Translations under genes and position numbers: made by a program | Part shown: in pieces, positions 14,667 through 20,022 of the stretch | Numbering within the stretch: position 1 is the first letter of the stretch | Layout: each line of letters opens with the position of its first letter | The notes under the pieces: generated by a model | Told to the model about the DNA's origin: nothing | The model's database searches: none | What the model saw: the letters and a program-made list of their open reading frames with translations, nothing else | Virus record (IMG/VR): IMGVR_UViG_3300037672_000677 | Span: 1 to 31,601 of that record | Origin: a virus | Reading direction: 5' to 3' (one strand) | Length of the DNA stretch: 31,601 nucleotides

Positions 14667-14908
14667 CTTCTACTAATAAAAACGTCGCCTTCGCCATCAT
14701 CATCTTCATCTCTTCGAGGATTGAAGACTAATAACTGTTCTCCAGACTCTACATCTCGCATTTCTGGATGTAAATCTGATCTCTTGGTTCTTGTTGGTTT
14801 GTTCATTTCATCAAATGTCGCAGTCATGGTTTTAAACATAAATGCAAATGTTGCCCCCAATAAAGCGACAAAAAAGGTCAAATACAAAAATATCATGAAA
14901 TCGTTCAT
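14663..14908 (-). CDS. Single-pass membrane protein with HPEM motif (paralog)
   Basis: 81 residues. N-terminal membrane segment (~4-27), then TFDEMNKPTRTKRSD and LHPEMRDVESGEQLLVFNPR (~46-65), ending in an acidic stretch and FISRR. The HPEM followed by a short acidic turn and a strand matches the protein at 10139-10369, suggesting duplication. ATG 14908 overlaps the upstream stop. Function unknown. Confidence 0.6.
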   Translation of the reverse strand: MNDFMIFLYLTFFVALLGATFAFMFKTMTATFDEMNKPTRTKRSDLHPEMRDVESGEQLLVFNPRRDEDDDGEGDVFISRR

Positions 14909-15237
14909 CTGTTGAATAACTTTTGGATGGGAACTTGCCTCACTCTATCTATAACGTCATTTTCGACTCTATCTACGATCCTGTCCAATAAACCAATATC
15001 AATCTGCATGAATGGCGGAATGATACCCAATAAACGGAGTAATCCATCTACAAATAAAGCAAGAGTTGTAAATCCAAGGATCATACTGAGGACAGTTGCA
15101 TCACGATTATGTTTTGCCATTGATGCTTCATCAATCTTCCTTGCCTCGCCTATGGCATATTTGATGAGTTCATCAACCTCTTCTTTTGTGTATGTATCCC
15201 TTTTTGGTTTATATACGTCTGAAATAGGTAAATCCAT
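14905..15237 (-). CDS. Membrane protein with one or two C-terminal helices
   Basis: 110 residues from ATG 15237 (MDLPISDVYKPKRD). The frame is open to 15399, but that part encodes the 67-nt intergenic cassette and overlaps the neighbour by 83 nt, so I reject it. N-terminal half is charged and helical (YTKEEVDELIKYAIGEARKI); then VLSMILGFTTLALFVDGLLRLLGIIPPF (~55-82) as membrane segment(s), and a C-terminal part of amphipathic helix (LLDRIVDRVEND). Unknown function. Confidence 0.6.
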   Translation of the reverse strand: MDLPISDVYKPKRDTYTKEEVDELIKYAIGEARKIDEASMAKHNRDATVLSMILGFTTLALFVDGLLRLLGIIPPFMQIDIGLLDRIVDRVENDVIDRVRQVPIQKLFNR

Positions 15238-15239
15238 AA

Positions 15240-15306
15240 GCTGACCCTGTAGGACAGAAAAATACCCGAATTTTTTTACCAGCTTTTTAGGCTTTGAAAG
15301 CTGATT
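15240..15306 (-). repeat. 67-nt intergenic cassette, copy A
   Basis: Starts with a hairpin (7-bp stem CAGCTTT/AAAGCTG, 8-nt loop plus a C/A mismatch), followed by GG, a run of seven A, then TCGGGTATTTTT, and ends GGGTCAGC two bases before the ATG of the downstream gene. It aligns without gaps to 18613-18679 with about 50 of 67 positions identical. Most neighbours overlap, so a gap of this size is unusual here. Confidence 0.75.
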
Positions 15307-15316
15307 TTCGTTTTGG

Positions 15317-15586
15317 TTAGTATCTATCTGGAATTTTGTCATAACTTTTGGAGTAGTCTGAGGGTTTCGCTTGTCGGATACATCCAACAGCTTTTTCAAA
15401 ACAAACTGAATTGAATTTGCCGTCTACTCCGATCAAAGTTATCTTAGTATGCTGAGAATGAATCTCAACTTCTTCTACTAAGTATGTATTTCCTTCGATA
15501 AGTTTAAGTTGAGGATCATCATTGTTCCCCCACCTAACTTGCTCAGGTGTACAACCCAAAAATCTGACTTGATCTCCTATTTTCAT
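15317..15586 (-). CDS. Small SH3-like beta-barrel protein
   Basis: 89 residues. N-terminus MKIGDQVRFLGCTPEQVRW, then NTYLVEEVEIHSQHTKITLI, reads as an SH3-like barrel seen in many small phage proteins. C-terminal ~18 residues polar. ATG 15586 overlaps the 28-residue membrane peptide as ATGA. No specific function. Confidence 0.6.
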   Translation of the reverse strand: MKIGDQVRFLGCTPEQVRWGNNDDPQLKLIEGNTYLVEEVEIHSQHTKITLIGVDGKFNSVCFEKAVGCIRQAKPSDYSKSYDKIPDRY

Positions 15587-15669
15587 AGTCCTCTATGTGG
15601 ATCATAATATAAAAGTGTCCATGCAATGTAAATGGTTGCTAGGACACTGGGAATTAGTAATAAAGGCAT
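15583..15669 (-). CDS. 28-residue membrane peptide
   Basis: ATG 15669, 21 nt downstream of a consensus -10 box. Product MPLLLIPSVLATIYIAWTLL followed by YYDPHRGL: one membrane helix with a short polar end. Its TGA overlaps the next ATG. Promoter position and coupling support it despite the size. Confidence 0.55.
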   Translation of the reverse strand: MPLLLIPSVLATIYIAWTLLYYDPHRGL

Positions 15670-15686
15670 TGTAATGCAATGGTTAA

Positions 15687-15836
15687 TTAAATTATATCGG
15701 AATCTTGATCTTCTGTCAAGGGAAGTCCGAGTGTTTTTATGTTTAAAAGTTCTTGGAGAAATTTTATCTCCGCTTTTAGTTTCTGGTTTTCTTCTTCTAA
15801 GAAGTCGCAGTGCTCTGCGTAAATGTGAATACTCAT
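15687..15836 (-). CDS. Small coiled-coil protein, 49 residues
   Basis: ATG 15836 to TAA 15687. Product has MSIHIYAEHCDFLEEENQKL and KAEIKFLQELLNIKTLGLP, a regular heptad-like helix. It lies after a hairpin, and its last codons contain a consensus promoter for downstream genes. Unknown function. Confidence 0.5.
   Translation of the reverse strand: MSIHIYAEHCDFLEEENQKLKAEIKFLQELLNIKTLGLPLTEDQDSDII
15691..15719 (-). promoter_or_regulatory. Consensus sigma70-type promoter
   Basis: TTGACA (15719 to 15714) - 17 nt - TATAAT (15696 to 15691), both perfect. It would drive the 28-residue peptide, the SH3-like gene and genes further on. It is embedded in the 3' end of the coiled-coil gene. Confidence 0.85.
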
Positions 15837-15844
15837 AAATGCGA

Positions 15845-15868
15845 AGAGACCCCCTTTCGGAGGTCTCT
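15845..15868 (-). terminator. 10-bp hairpin with GAAA tetraloop
   Basis: Outer stem AGAGACC/GGTCTCT continues as TCC/GGG around a GAAA loop. It follows the stop of the Cys-rich gene. No U run follows on either strand, so it may terminate weakly or stabilise the 3' end of the mRNA. Confidence 0.55.
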
Positions 15869-15891
15869 GAGTTTAGTTCATTGGTTTGGAA

Positions 15892-16053
15892 TTACCGTAA
15901 GATTTCTGTACATACTTTTCGACAGTAATTGTCCGTACAATCTATCATACAGGCAAAGTATTCGTCGATTAAGTCGTCCTGAGAAAATTCAGGATTTGTA
16001 TCTTCGTGATGAATCCATTCTGCCATTTGATTGCGTGACATTCGGGTTCTCAT
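15892..16053 (-). CDS. Cys-rich small protein, 53 residues
   Basis: ATG 16053 with AGGAG about 9 nt upstream. Product MRTRMSRNQMAEWIHHEDTN..., with four cysteines in FACMIDCTDNYCRKVC (C35, C39, C44, C48), a spacing suited to two disulfides or a metal site within a helix. A T4-late box lies ~80 nt upstream and a hairpin just downstream, so it looks like a single-gene late unit. No family recognised. Confidence 0.6.
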   Translation of the reverse strand: MRTRMSRNQMAEWIHHEDTNPEFSQDDLIDEYFACMIDCTDNYCRKVCTEILR

Positions 16054-16134
16054 AAATTTCTTCTCCTCTGAATTGTGATTTACATAACGAAGTTTTTCAG
16101 CATCACTTCATTTTGTCCGTCCTAATTCTACCAG

Positions 16135-16142
16135 TATTTATA
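16135..16142 (-). promoter_or_regulatory. T4-type late promoter box
   Basis: Perfect TATAAATA (16142 to 16135), preceded by C as in many T4 late promoters. Located ~80 nt before the Cys-rich gene, in a gap with no other gene. Confidence 0.65.
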
Positions 16143-16204
16143 GAGCAATTCCCGATTTTTGTGTTGAAGTTCACACACTGTAATGGCGTATTTTTACCCA
16201 CGCA

Positions 16205-16303
16205 TTAATACTTACCTTCCTTTATATACATCATAATCAAGAAGGCCGCACTGGTGGCAACCGTTATCGACAATGCAATGATTGCCGTATGTACTATGTT
16301 CAC
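16205..16303 (-). CDS. 32-residue membrane peptide (GTG start)
   Basis: GTG 16303. Product NIVHTAIIALSITVATSAAF then LIMMYIKEGKY: one membrane helix with a short basic end, like several other peptides in this genome. A second frame (ATG 16319 to stop at 16212) encodes a 35-residue Cys-rich peptide containing CIVDNGCHQCG; which is translated, or whether both are, cannot be decided. A late box lies at 16327-16334. Confidence 0.45.
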   Translation of the reverse strand: MNIVHTAIIALSITVATSAAFLIMMYIKEGKY

Positions 16304-16326
16304 AAAATTTACTTAACATAACGTAA

Positions 16327-16334
16327 TATTTATA
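16327..16334 (-). promoter_or_regulatory. T4-type late promoter box
   Basis: Perfect TATAAATA (16334 to 16327), beginning 4 nt after the stop of the 56-residue gene and 23 nt before GTG 16303. Confidence 0.6.
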
Positions 16335-16337
16335 CCA

Positions 16338-16508
16338 TCAATCATCTTCCGTGTATGCTGATGGATTTTTCCTGAGAAATTGCTTGCAATGTCCATGAAC
16401 ATCTATCTCCTGTTCCAAGTGTGCCTTAGTATGCACAACTTCAATGAATCCTATAATTAATAGTAAAAACACTGGTGCAAACCAGAGTGGATTAGAAAGT
16501 ATTTTCAT
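16338..16508 (-). CDS. Single-pass membrane protein, 56 residues
   Basis: ATG 16508, just after a strong terminator. Product MKILSNPLWFAPVFLLLIIG has one membrane segment (~8-23); then HTKAHLEQEIDVHGHCKQFL with three histidines and a cysteine, and an acidic end (TEDD). Function unknown. Confidence 0.55.
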   Translation of the reverse strand: MKILSNPLWFAPVFLLLIIGFIEVVHTKAHLEQEIDVHGHCKQFLRKNPSAYTEDD

Positions 16509-16510
16509 TC

Positions 16511-16543
16511 ATAAAAAAAAAACCTCTACAATATGTAGAGGTT
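16511..16543 (-). terminator. Strong intrinsic terminator
   Basis: Perfect 10-bp stem (AACCTCTACA/TGTAGAGGTT), 3-nt loop, then a run of at least eight T on the minus strand. It ends the riboswitch-peptide-DUF4278 unit. Confidence 0.92.
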
Positions 16544-16573
16544 AACGACAAGTAGATGTTTGTCAACTACTGA

Positions 16574-16717
16574 TCAGCTCTTAGATGCGAACTTGCGTTC
16601 CACCTTGACACCACGATACATTAGATCGTGACGTTGCTTCTTAGCAGCTTCTTCGAGTACCTTTGCATTGTACTCGGCAGAGTCATAAGAGACTCCTCTG
16701 TATGTGACTTGTGCCAT
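16574..16717 (-). CDS. DUF4278-like protein
   Basis: 47 residues from ATG 16717, with AGGAG 10 nt upstream; the frame upstream of this is not supported by a ribosome site. MAQVTYRGVSYD at the start and LMYRGVKVERK at the end give the paired YRG motifs of DUF4278, a small cyanobacterial domain of unknown function. Basic overall. It is the second gene of the glutamine-riboswitch transcript and is followed by a strong terminator. Confidence 0.7.
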   Translation of the reverse strand: MAQVTYRGVSYDSAEYNAKVLEEAAKKQRHDLMYRGVKVERKFASKS

Positions 16718-16763
16718 CGGTTTTACTCCTGTAAGTAGTAGGGGGGTTTTAAATCCCGTTCCT

Positions 16764-16928
16764 TCAGTCGTCATTTGCGTCCCAGCACCCAGGCGTTGAC
16801 TCTTGCATAACAAGAATCAGTTCCGCCTTCTCGTTCTCACTTAACGTGTTGTTCCTAAGTATTCGATCAGTAATGTCGAATGCTTGAGAACACTCAAGTG
16901 AAGTATAGAGTAACAAGAGAGGTATCAT
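16764..16928 (-). CDS. 54-residue riboswitch-controlled peptide
   Basis: ATG 16928, 14 nt after the riboswitch aptamer. Hydrophobic N-terminus MIPLLLLYTSLECSQAFD (possible membrane or signal segment), then a charged helix (DRILRNNTLSENEKAELILV) and the end STPGCWDANDD. In hosts, the Downstream-peptide type of glutamine riboswitch precedes just such short reading frames. It could sense or signal nitrogen status, for example by binding a host regulator; this is inference only. Confidence 0.7.
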   Translation of the reverse strand: MIPLLLLYTSLECSQAFDITDRILRNNTLSENEKAELILVMQESTPGCWDANDD

Positions 16929-16941
16929 GGGATGAACGATC

Positions 16942-17002
16942 CGTTCCGTGTCGGCTTACTTGCGTCCCCTCATTCTGCCAAAGGCAACTTGGGGGATGAA
17001 CG
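16942..17002 (-). promoter_or_regulatory. Glutamine riboswitch (glnA / Downstream-peptide type)
   Basis: Read on the minus strand from 17002: P1 arm CGTTC, then ATCCCCC, an apical TGCC-TTT-GGCA hairpin, GGGGACGCAAGTAAG, a CCG-ACA-CGG hairpin, and the closing arm GAACG. This order and the conserved ACG-AAGTA core match glutamine aptamers of the glnA/Downstream-peptide classes, known from marine cyanobacteria and a cyanophage. Just downstream a second CGTTCATCC (16938 to 16930) can pair with the closing GAACG arm and so compete with P1, a visible candidate expression platform directly before the peptide start. Confidence 0.82.
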
Positions 17003-17011
17003 TGTGTGTTA

Positions 17012-17040
17012 ATTATAACACAATGCAATTATTTATGCAA
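17012..17040 (-). promoter_or_regulatory. Promoter of the riboswitch unit
   Basis: TTGCAT (17040 to 17035) - 17 nt - TATAAT (17017 to 17012). The expected start falls about at 17004, right at the first base of the aptamer, so the leader is almost entirely riboswitch. Confidence 0.8.
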
Positions 17041-17076
17041 GTTTTTTGCAGCAATAGCGTGTGTATTGTTACAATT

Positions 17077-18612
17077 TTATGAAGATTTAACATTGTCACC
17101 TAGTACTAGAGTGTCTAGACCAGTCTCATAAAATAGTTCCAAGGCATCCCCAAACCTTCCAGCTATGGGTTTACCACCATTATTTAGGGAAGTATTGAGC
17201 AAGACAGGTGATCCAGTCAACTTCTCAAACTCCTGTAGTAGACTGTAATAATCTTCTTGAGATTCATTTACTGTGTTGATTCTACATGTACCATCTACAT
17301 GTGTGATTGTAGGATATCTGTCTGGTTCTAACACATCAGTCACATATAACATGTATGGACTGGGACCATTCCAGTAGAAATTTTCACTTACCTTCTCTTC
17401 TAAAACAGAGGCACCGAATGGTCTGAATGGTTCTCTATGTTTAACCTTATTATTAATAAAGTCTTTCCCATGAGGATCAAAAGGATTCATAAGTATACTT
17501 CTATTACCTAATGCTCTAGGACCTATCTCACCATGTCCTTGATACCAACCAACAATCTCACCCTTGGCGAGTCTTTCTGCGGTCTCCTTGATAGTTTTGG
17601 TAGAAGGTCTATCAATAGGAGCCTGATCATCTTGCATAAAGGGGAATCCTTCTGTGGGGAGTGGCATCATATTGTGTTCCCTTCTTAGAAACTCTATTGC
17701 ACCAAGACTCAATCCCTGATCGTATGCGTGTGGTGGTATAACAAGATTAGGTATGGCATCTTTCAATACCTTATTAATAATAGTATTCTGTGCCACACCA
17801 CCAGAGTACCCAACAATATCATCTGGTTTAACAAACTCTAGAAAATGTTTTAGATATATCTGTTCTGTATATTCATGTGCTGTATGAATATAATCCATGA
17901 TGTATTGTTGATCGTGAAGATTATGATCTATTACATCAAAATTCCATAGTTTTTCTAGATCATCTATACCAATACCCTTAGCAGATATATCTGGATCATG
18001 TTTACCAAACGCTTTCAGAGCCATGATCTTCCCTGCCTGATCTAGGTAATGACCACCCATCTGTAAGGCAGCACCCATCCTAGTCATAATGAATCCAAGA
18101 CTAGGAGAACCCTGTTGACTTGGAAATATACCTACTGTCTTGCCATGATCTATAAGTTTATCATCTCTCCATACACTACGATACATCCAATCATCACCGA
18201 ATCCATCAAAGACGAAGTGAAGATTGGGTTTGACCTTCATAGGCCAGAAACTTAATGTATGTGCATAGTGATGATCTATCCTGTGAATAGGGCATCTAAA
18301 TCCTAAGTCTTTGAAAAAAGGTATATCTACTACTTCTGATATCTCTTGGGAATTTATAGAGAAGGATGTATGTACGACACCCATCCTTTCATATTCAGTT
18401 CCAGCACAGTCCATGATGATGCAGACACCATCAATAAACCAAGGTTGGATATTCCAATCCTCAAGTATTCTTGTCCATTGATATACTCCGTTCTCAAAAC
18501 CTACATGCTTACATTGATAGTCTCTTTCAAAAGATCTATATCTGACAGTCTCTCCGTCATAGTAAGTTACGTTTGCGTCATGAGAGTCTAGTCTTAGACC
18601 TAATAATTTCAT
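17077..18612 (-). CDS. NodU/CmcH-type carbamoyltransferase
   Basis: 511 residues from ATG 18612. Two-domain O-carbamoyltransferase that uses carbamoyl phosphate and ATP. N-terminal Kae1-like half: LGLRLDSHDANVTYYDG, HRIDHHYAHT (~110-119, metal-binding histidines), FVFDGFGDDW, YSGGVAQN. C-terminal half: GEIGPRALGNRSIL (~372-385) and KHREPFRPFGAS, then PVLLNTSLNN. Length is normal for the family. Probably carbamoylates a sugar; its co-occurrence in the window with glycosyltransferases supports a glycan target, though DNA or antibiotic-like substrates are possible. Its start is immediately preceded by repeat cassette B, and a rare gap separates it from its neighbour. Confidence 0.9.
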   Translation of the reverse strand: MKLLGLRLDSHDANVTYYDGETVRYRSFERDYQCKHVGFENGVYQWTRILEDWNIQPWFIDGVCIIMDCAGTEYERMGVVHTSFSINSQEISEVVDIPFFKDLGFRCPIHRIDHHYAHTLSFWPMKVKPNLHFVFDGFGDDWMYRSVWRDDKLIDHGKTVGIFPSQQGSPSLGFIMTRMGAALQMGGHYLDQAGKIMALKAFGKHDPDISAKGIGIDDLEKLWNFDVIDHNLHDQQYIMDYIHTAHEYTEQIYLKHFLEFVKPDDIVGYSGGVAQNTIINKVLKDAIPNLVIPPHAYDQGLSLGAIEFLRREHNMMPLPTEGFPFMQDDQAPIDRPSTKTIKETAERLAKGEIVGWYQGHGEIGPRALGNRSILMNPFDPHGKDFINNKVKHREPFRPFGASVLEEKVSENFYWNGPSPYMLYVTDVLEPDRYPTITHVDGTCRINTVNESQEDYYSLLQEFEKLTGSPVLLNTSLNNGGKPIAGRFGDALELFYETGLDTLVLGDNVKSS

Positions 18613-18679
18613 GCTGACCCTACGGTTCAAATTTTTATCCGAGTTTTTTTCCCAGCTTTTTGTGTTTTAAAAGCTGATT
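18613..18679 (-). repeat. 67-nt intergenic cassette, copy B
   Basis: Exactly fills the gap between the stop of the upstream gene and the ATG of the carbamoyltransferase. Perfect 8-bp hairpin (CAGCTTTT/AAAAGCTG, 8-nt loop), GGG, seven A, CTCGG, and a final GGGTCAGC. Same length as copy A at 15240-15306, about 75% identical. Confidence 0.78.
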
Positions 18680-18934
18680 TTACATGCCAGGTGGCATCGA
18701 AGGATCATTCATAGGCATACCAGAACCAGGCATATTATATCCCTGACCCATTCCACCCATGCCAGGAGGTCCTCCCTGTTGTCCTCCACCACCAAACTGA
18801 CGGTTGACTCCGCCTGGTTGCATCTTCTCAAACCCATGTTCAACTCTATGAGATTCTACAGTTTGTTTAATTGTTTCCAATTCTTTCTGTAGATCCTTTA
18901 ACTTATAGAGGATCAAATCAATCTTATCTTCCAT
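18680..18934 (-). CDS. Coiled coil plus Gly/Met/Pro-rich tail
   Basis: 84 residues. N-terminal ~33 residues form a coiled coil (IDLILYKLKDLQKELETIKQ); after ~40 the sequence is low complexity with GGGGQQGGPPGMGGMGQGY and repeated MP/PGM. The tail looks disordered and sticky, unlike any neighbour. It could oligomerise or form condensates, or act in adhesion; no family recognised. Starts by overlapping the upstream gene by 11 nt and is followed by cassette B. Confidence 0.6.
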   Translation of the reverse strand: MEDKIDLILYKLKDLQKELETIKQTVESHRVEHGFEKMQPGGVNRQFGGGGQQGGPPGMGGMGQGYNMPGSGMPMNDPSMPPGM

Positions 18935-19133
18935 GTTGAGACCTATTTTTTATAATGATACAGTTGTTTGCATAGTCAGGAGTAAACTCTAAGACATCAT
19001 CAGATGGCCAATCCAACTCTTCATAGAGAGCATTGAGTCTGTCCATGTCTTCCCAAAGGTCATTAACATGTTCCGTGGGAGATCGTTTAAACCAATCGTC
19101 TCCACACTCCTCTGGTTCTAAGTTTCCGTGCAT
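18924..19133 (-). CDS. Conserved cyanophage hypothetical protein
   Basis: 69 residues. Acidic; EECGDDWFKRSPTEHVNDLW then MDRLNALYEELDWPSDDVLE and YANNCIIIKNRS. Soluble. ATG 19133 lies 2 nt after the upstream stop. No function known. Confidence 0.55.
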   Translation of the reverse strand: MHGNLEPEECGDDWFKRSPTEHVNDLWEDMDRLNALYEELDWPSDDVLEFTPDYANNCIIIKNRSQHGR

Positions 19134-19135
19134 TG

Positions 19136-19351
19136 TTATCTTCCTAAGAAATAATGATTGATTACTTCAATTTTCTCATGTGCTTGAGCAACAGCAGCAA
19201 TCTCGCCATCTACTGCTGCCATGATATCAGAGTGTTCACCAATACCTACAGGTGAGTTGAGATAGACCTCAACATTCTGTCGATGTTTGGCGATTAATCC
19301 TTCATAATAACGGATTTGTGACTTTAAAATGTCATCACGCAAGTTAACCAT
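19136..19351 (-). CDS. Small helical hypothetical protein
   Basis: 71 residues. Two helices: LRDDILKSQIRYYEGLIAKH and DIMAAVDGEIAAVAQAHEKI, linked by NSPVGIGEHS, resembling a helical hairpin. ATG 19351 lies 1 nt after the glutaredoxin stop. Unknown function. Confidence 0.55.
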   Translation of the reverse strand: MVNLRDDILKSQIRYYEGLIAKHRQNVEVYLNSPVGIGEHSDIMAAVDGEIAAVAQAHEKIEVINHYFLGR

Positions 19352-19352
19352 A

Positions 19353-19589
19353 TTAAACTAGTTTGTATTCTTGTAGGTATTTAACAGTTTCTGCTGCGCC
19401 ACCAATGGTGAGGTCATCAACTGATACTTGAGGGAATGTAGATCCCTCACCAAACTGGGAAATGAATTCATTCTTGTCGAAGTCTTCGTCAAGTTTATAT
19501 TCTACGAAGTTTAGTTCAGCTAATTGTAACACAGAAATAACTTTTTTGCAATGACCACATCCCAATTTTGAGTAAACGGTAAAATTCAT
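19353..19589 (-). CDS. grx: Glutaredoxin (CGHC type)
   Basis: 78 residues from ATG 19589, which overlaps the upstream stop as ATGA; the longer frame to 19613 is not needed. MNFTVYSKLGCGHCKKV contains the active site C11-G-H-C14; FPQVSVDDLTIGG (cis-proline) and a final helix complete the fold. CGHC is the thioredoxin/PDI-type motif, unlike the CPMC of the other copy, suggesting a different redox potential or partner. Confidence 0.88.
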   Translation of the reverse strand: MNFTVYSKLGCGHCKKVISVLQLAELNFVEYKLDEDFDKNEFISQFGEGSTFPQVSVDDLTIGGAAETVKYLQEYKLV

Positions 19590-19810
19590 TTTGCCTCGTG
19601 TGTTTGAAACCACTCTTTGAGTGAAATTTGATAACCAGACTCTCGACTAGGAGGTTCTTTTATTCCTTTGATCTGCTTCCATTTATTGTGCAACGCACCC
19701 AGTTCCCATGCTTGAGACAAACTTCGAGGTCCGTTCTCTAGGAGTTCAAGATGACGTTTGTTATTACAATAGTTGTCAGCGTAATCCTTTCGCCAGGATG
19801 TATCGATCAA
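19586..19810 (-). CDS. Conserved hypothetical protein with TTG start
   Basis: 74 residues from TTG 19810; the TTG overlaps the upstream stop as TTGA. Product IDTSWRKDYADNYCNNKRHL then LSQAWELGALHNKWKQIKG and a C-terminal ISLKEWFQTHEAK. Tryptophan-rich and helical. No ATG lies near the start, so the TTG is likely real. Confidence 0.55.
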   Translation of the reverse strand: MIDTSWRKDYADNYCNNKRHLELLENGPRSLSQAWELGALHNKWKQIKGIKEPPSRESGYQISLKEWFQTHEAK

Positions 19811-19968
19811 AGAAGTATCGCTCCGATTACAAACCCCTTAGCGAAGGCAATACATGTGATTTGATAGTCTGTTAGATTAAATTTCTTTTGAAACTTCTTA
19901 ATAAGTTTCTTATCCCATTCAACTACTTTATCGAAAGCTCCTTTTGCTTTATGTTTGAAACAACTCAT
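19807..19968 (-). CDS. Small basic protein with C-terminal membrane helix
   Basis: 53 residues from ATG 19968. Basic helix (FKHKAKGAFDKVVEWDKKLI, KKFQKKF) followed by YQITCIAFAKGFVIGAILL as a membrane anchor. It follows a promoter with a 25-nt leader. Unknown function. Confidence 0.6.
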   Translation of the reverse strand: MSCFKHKAKGAFDKVVEWDKKLIKKFQKKFNLTDYQITCIAFAKGFVIGAILL

Positions 19969-19993
19969 GCTGTATATTAAAAAAACTATTTAG

Positions 19994-20022
19994 ATTATAT
20001 CACTTCAAGTTGAAAGTGTAAA
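19994..20022 (-). promoter_or_regulatory. Sigma70-type promoter
   Basis: TTTACA (20022 to 20017) - 17 nt - TATAAT (19999 to 19994), overlapping the 3' end of the Mom-like gene and driving the genes from 19968 downward. Confidence 0.75.

Noticed and set aside
15238-15399. N-terminal extension of the membrane gene at 14905-15237
   Set aside because: The extension is encoded by the repeat cassette and overlaps the neighbouring gene by 83 nt; ATG 15237 directly after the cassette fits better.
15632-16055. Two plus-strand open frames
   Set aside because: They oppose the 28- and 49-residue genes, a consensus promoter, and the Cys-rich gene with AGGAG, all on the minus strand.
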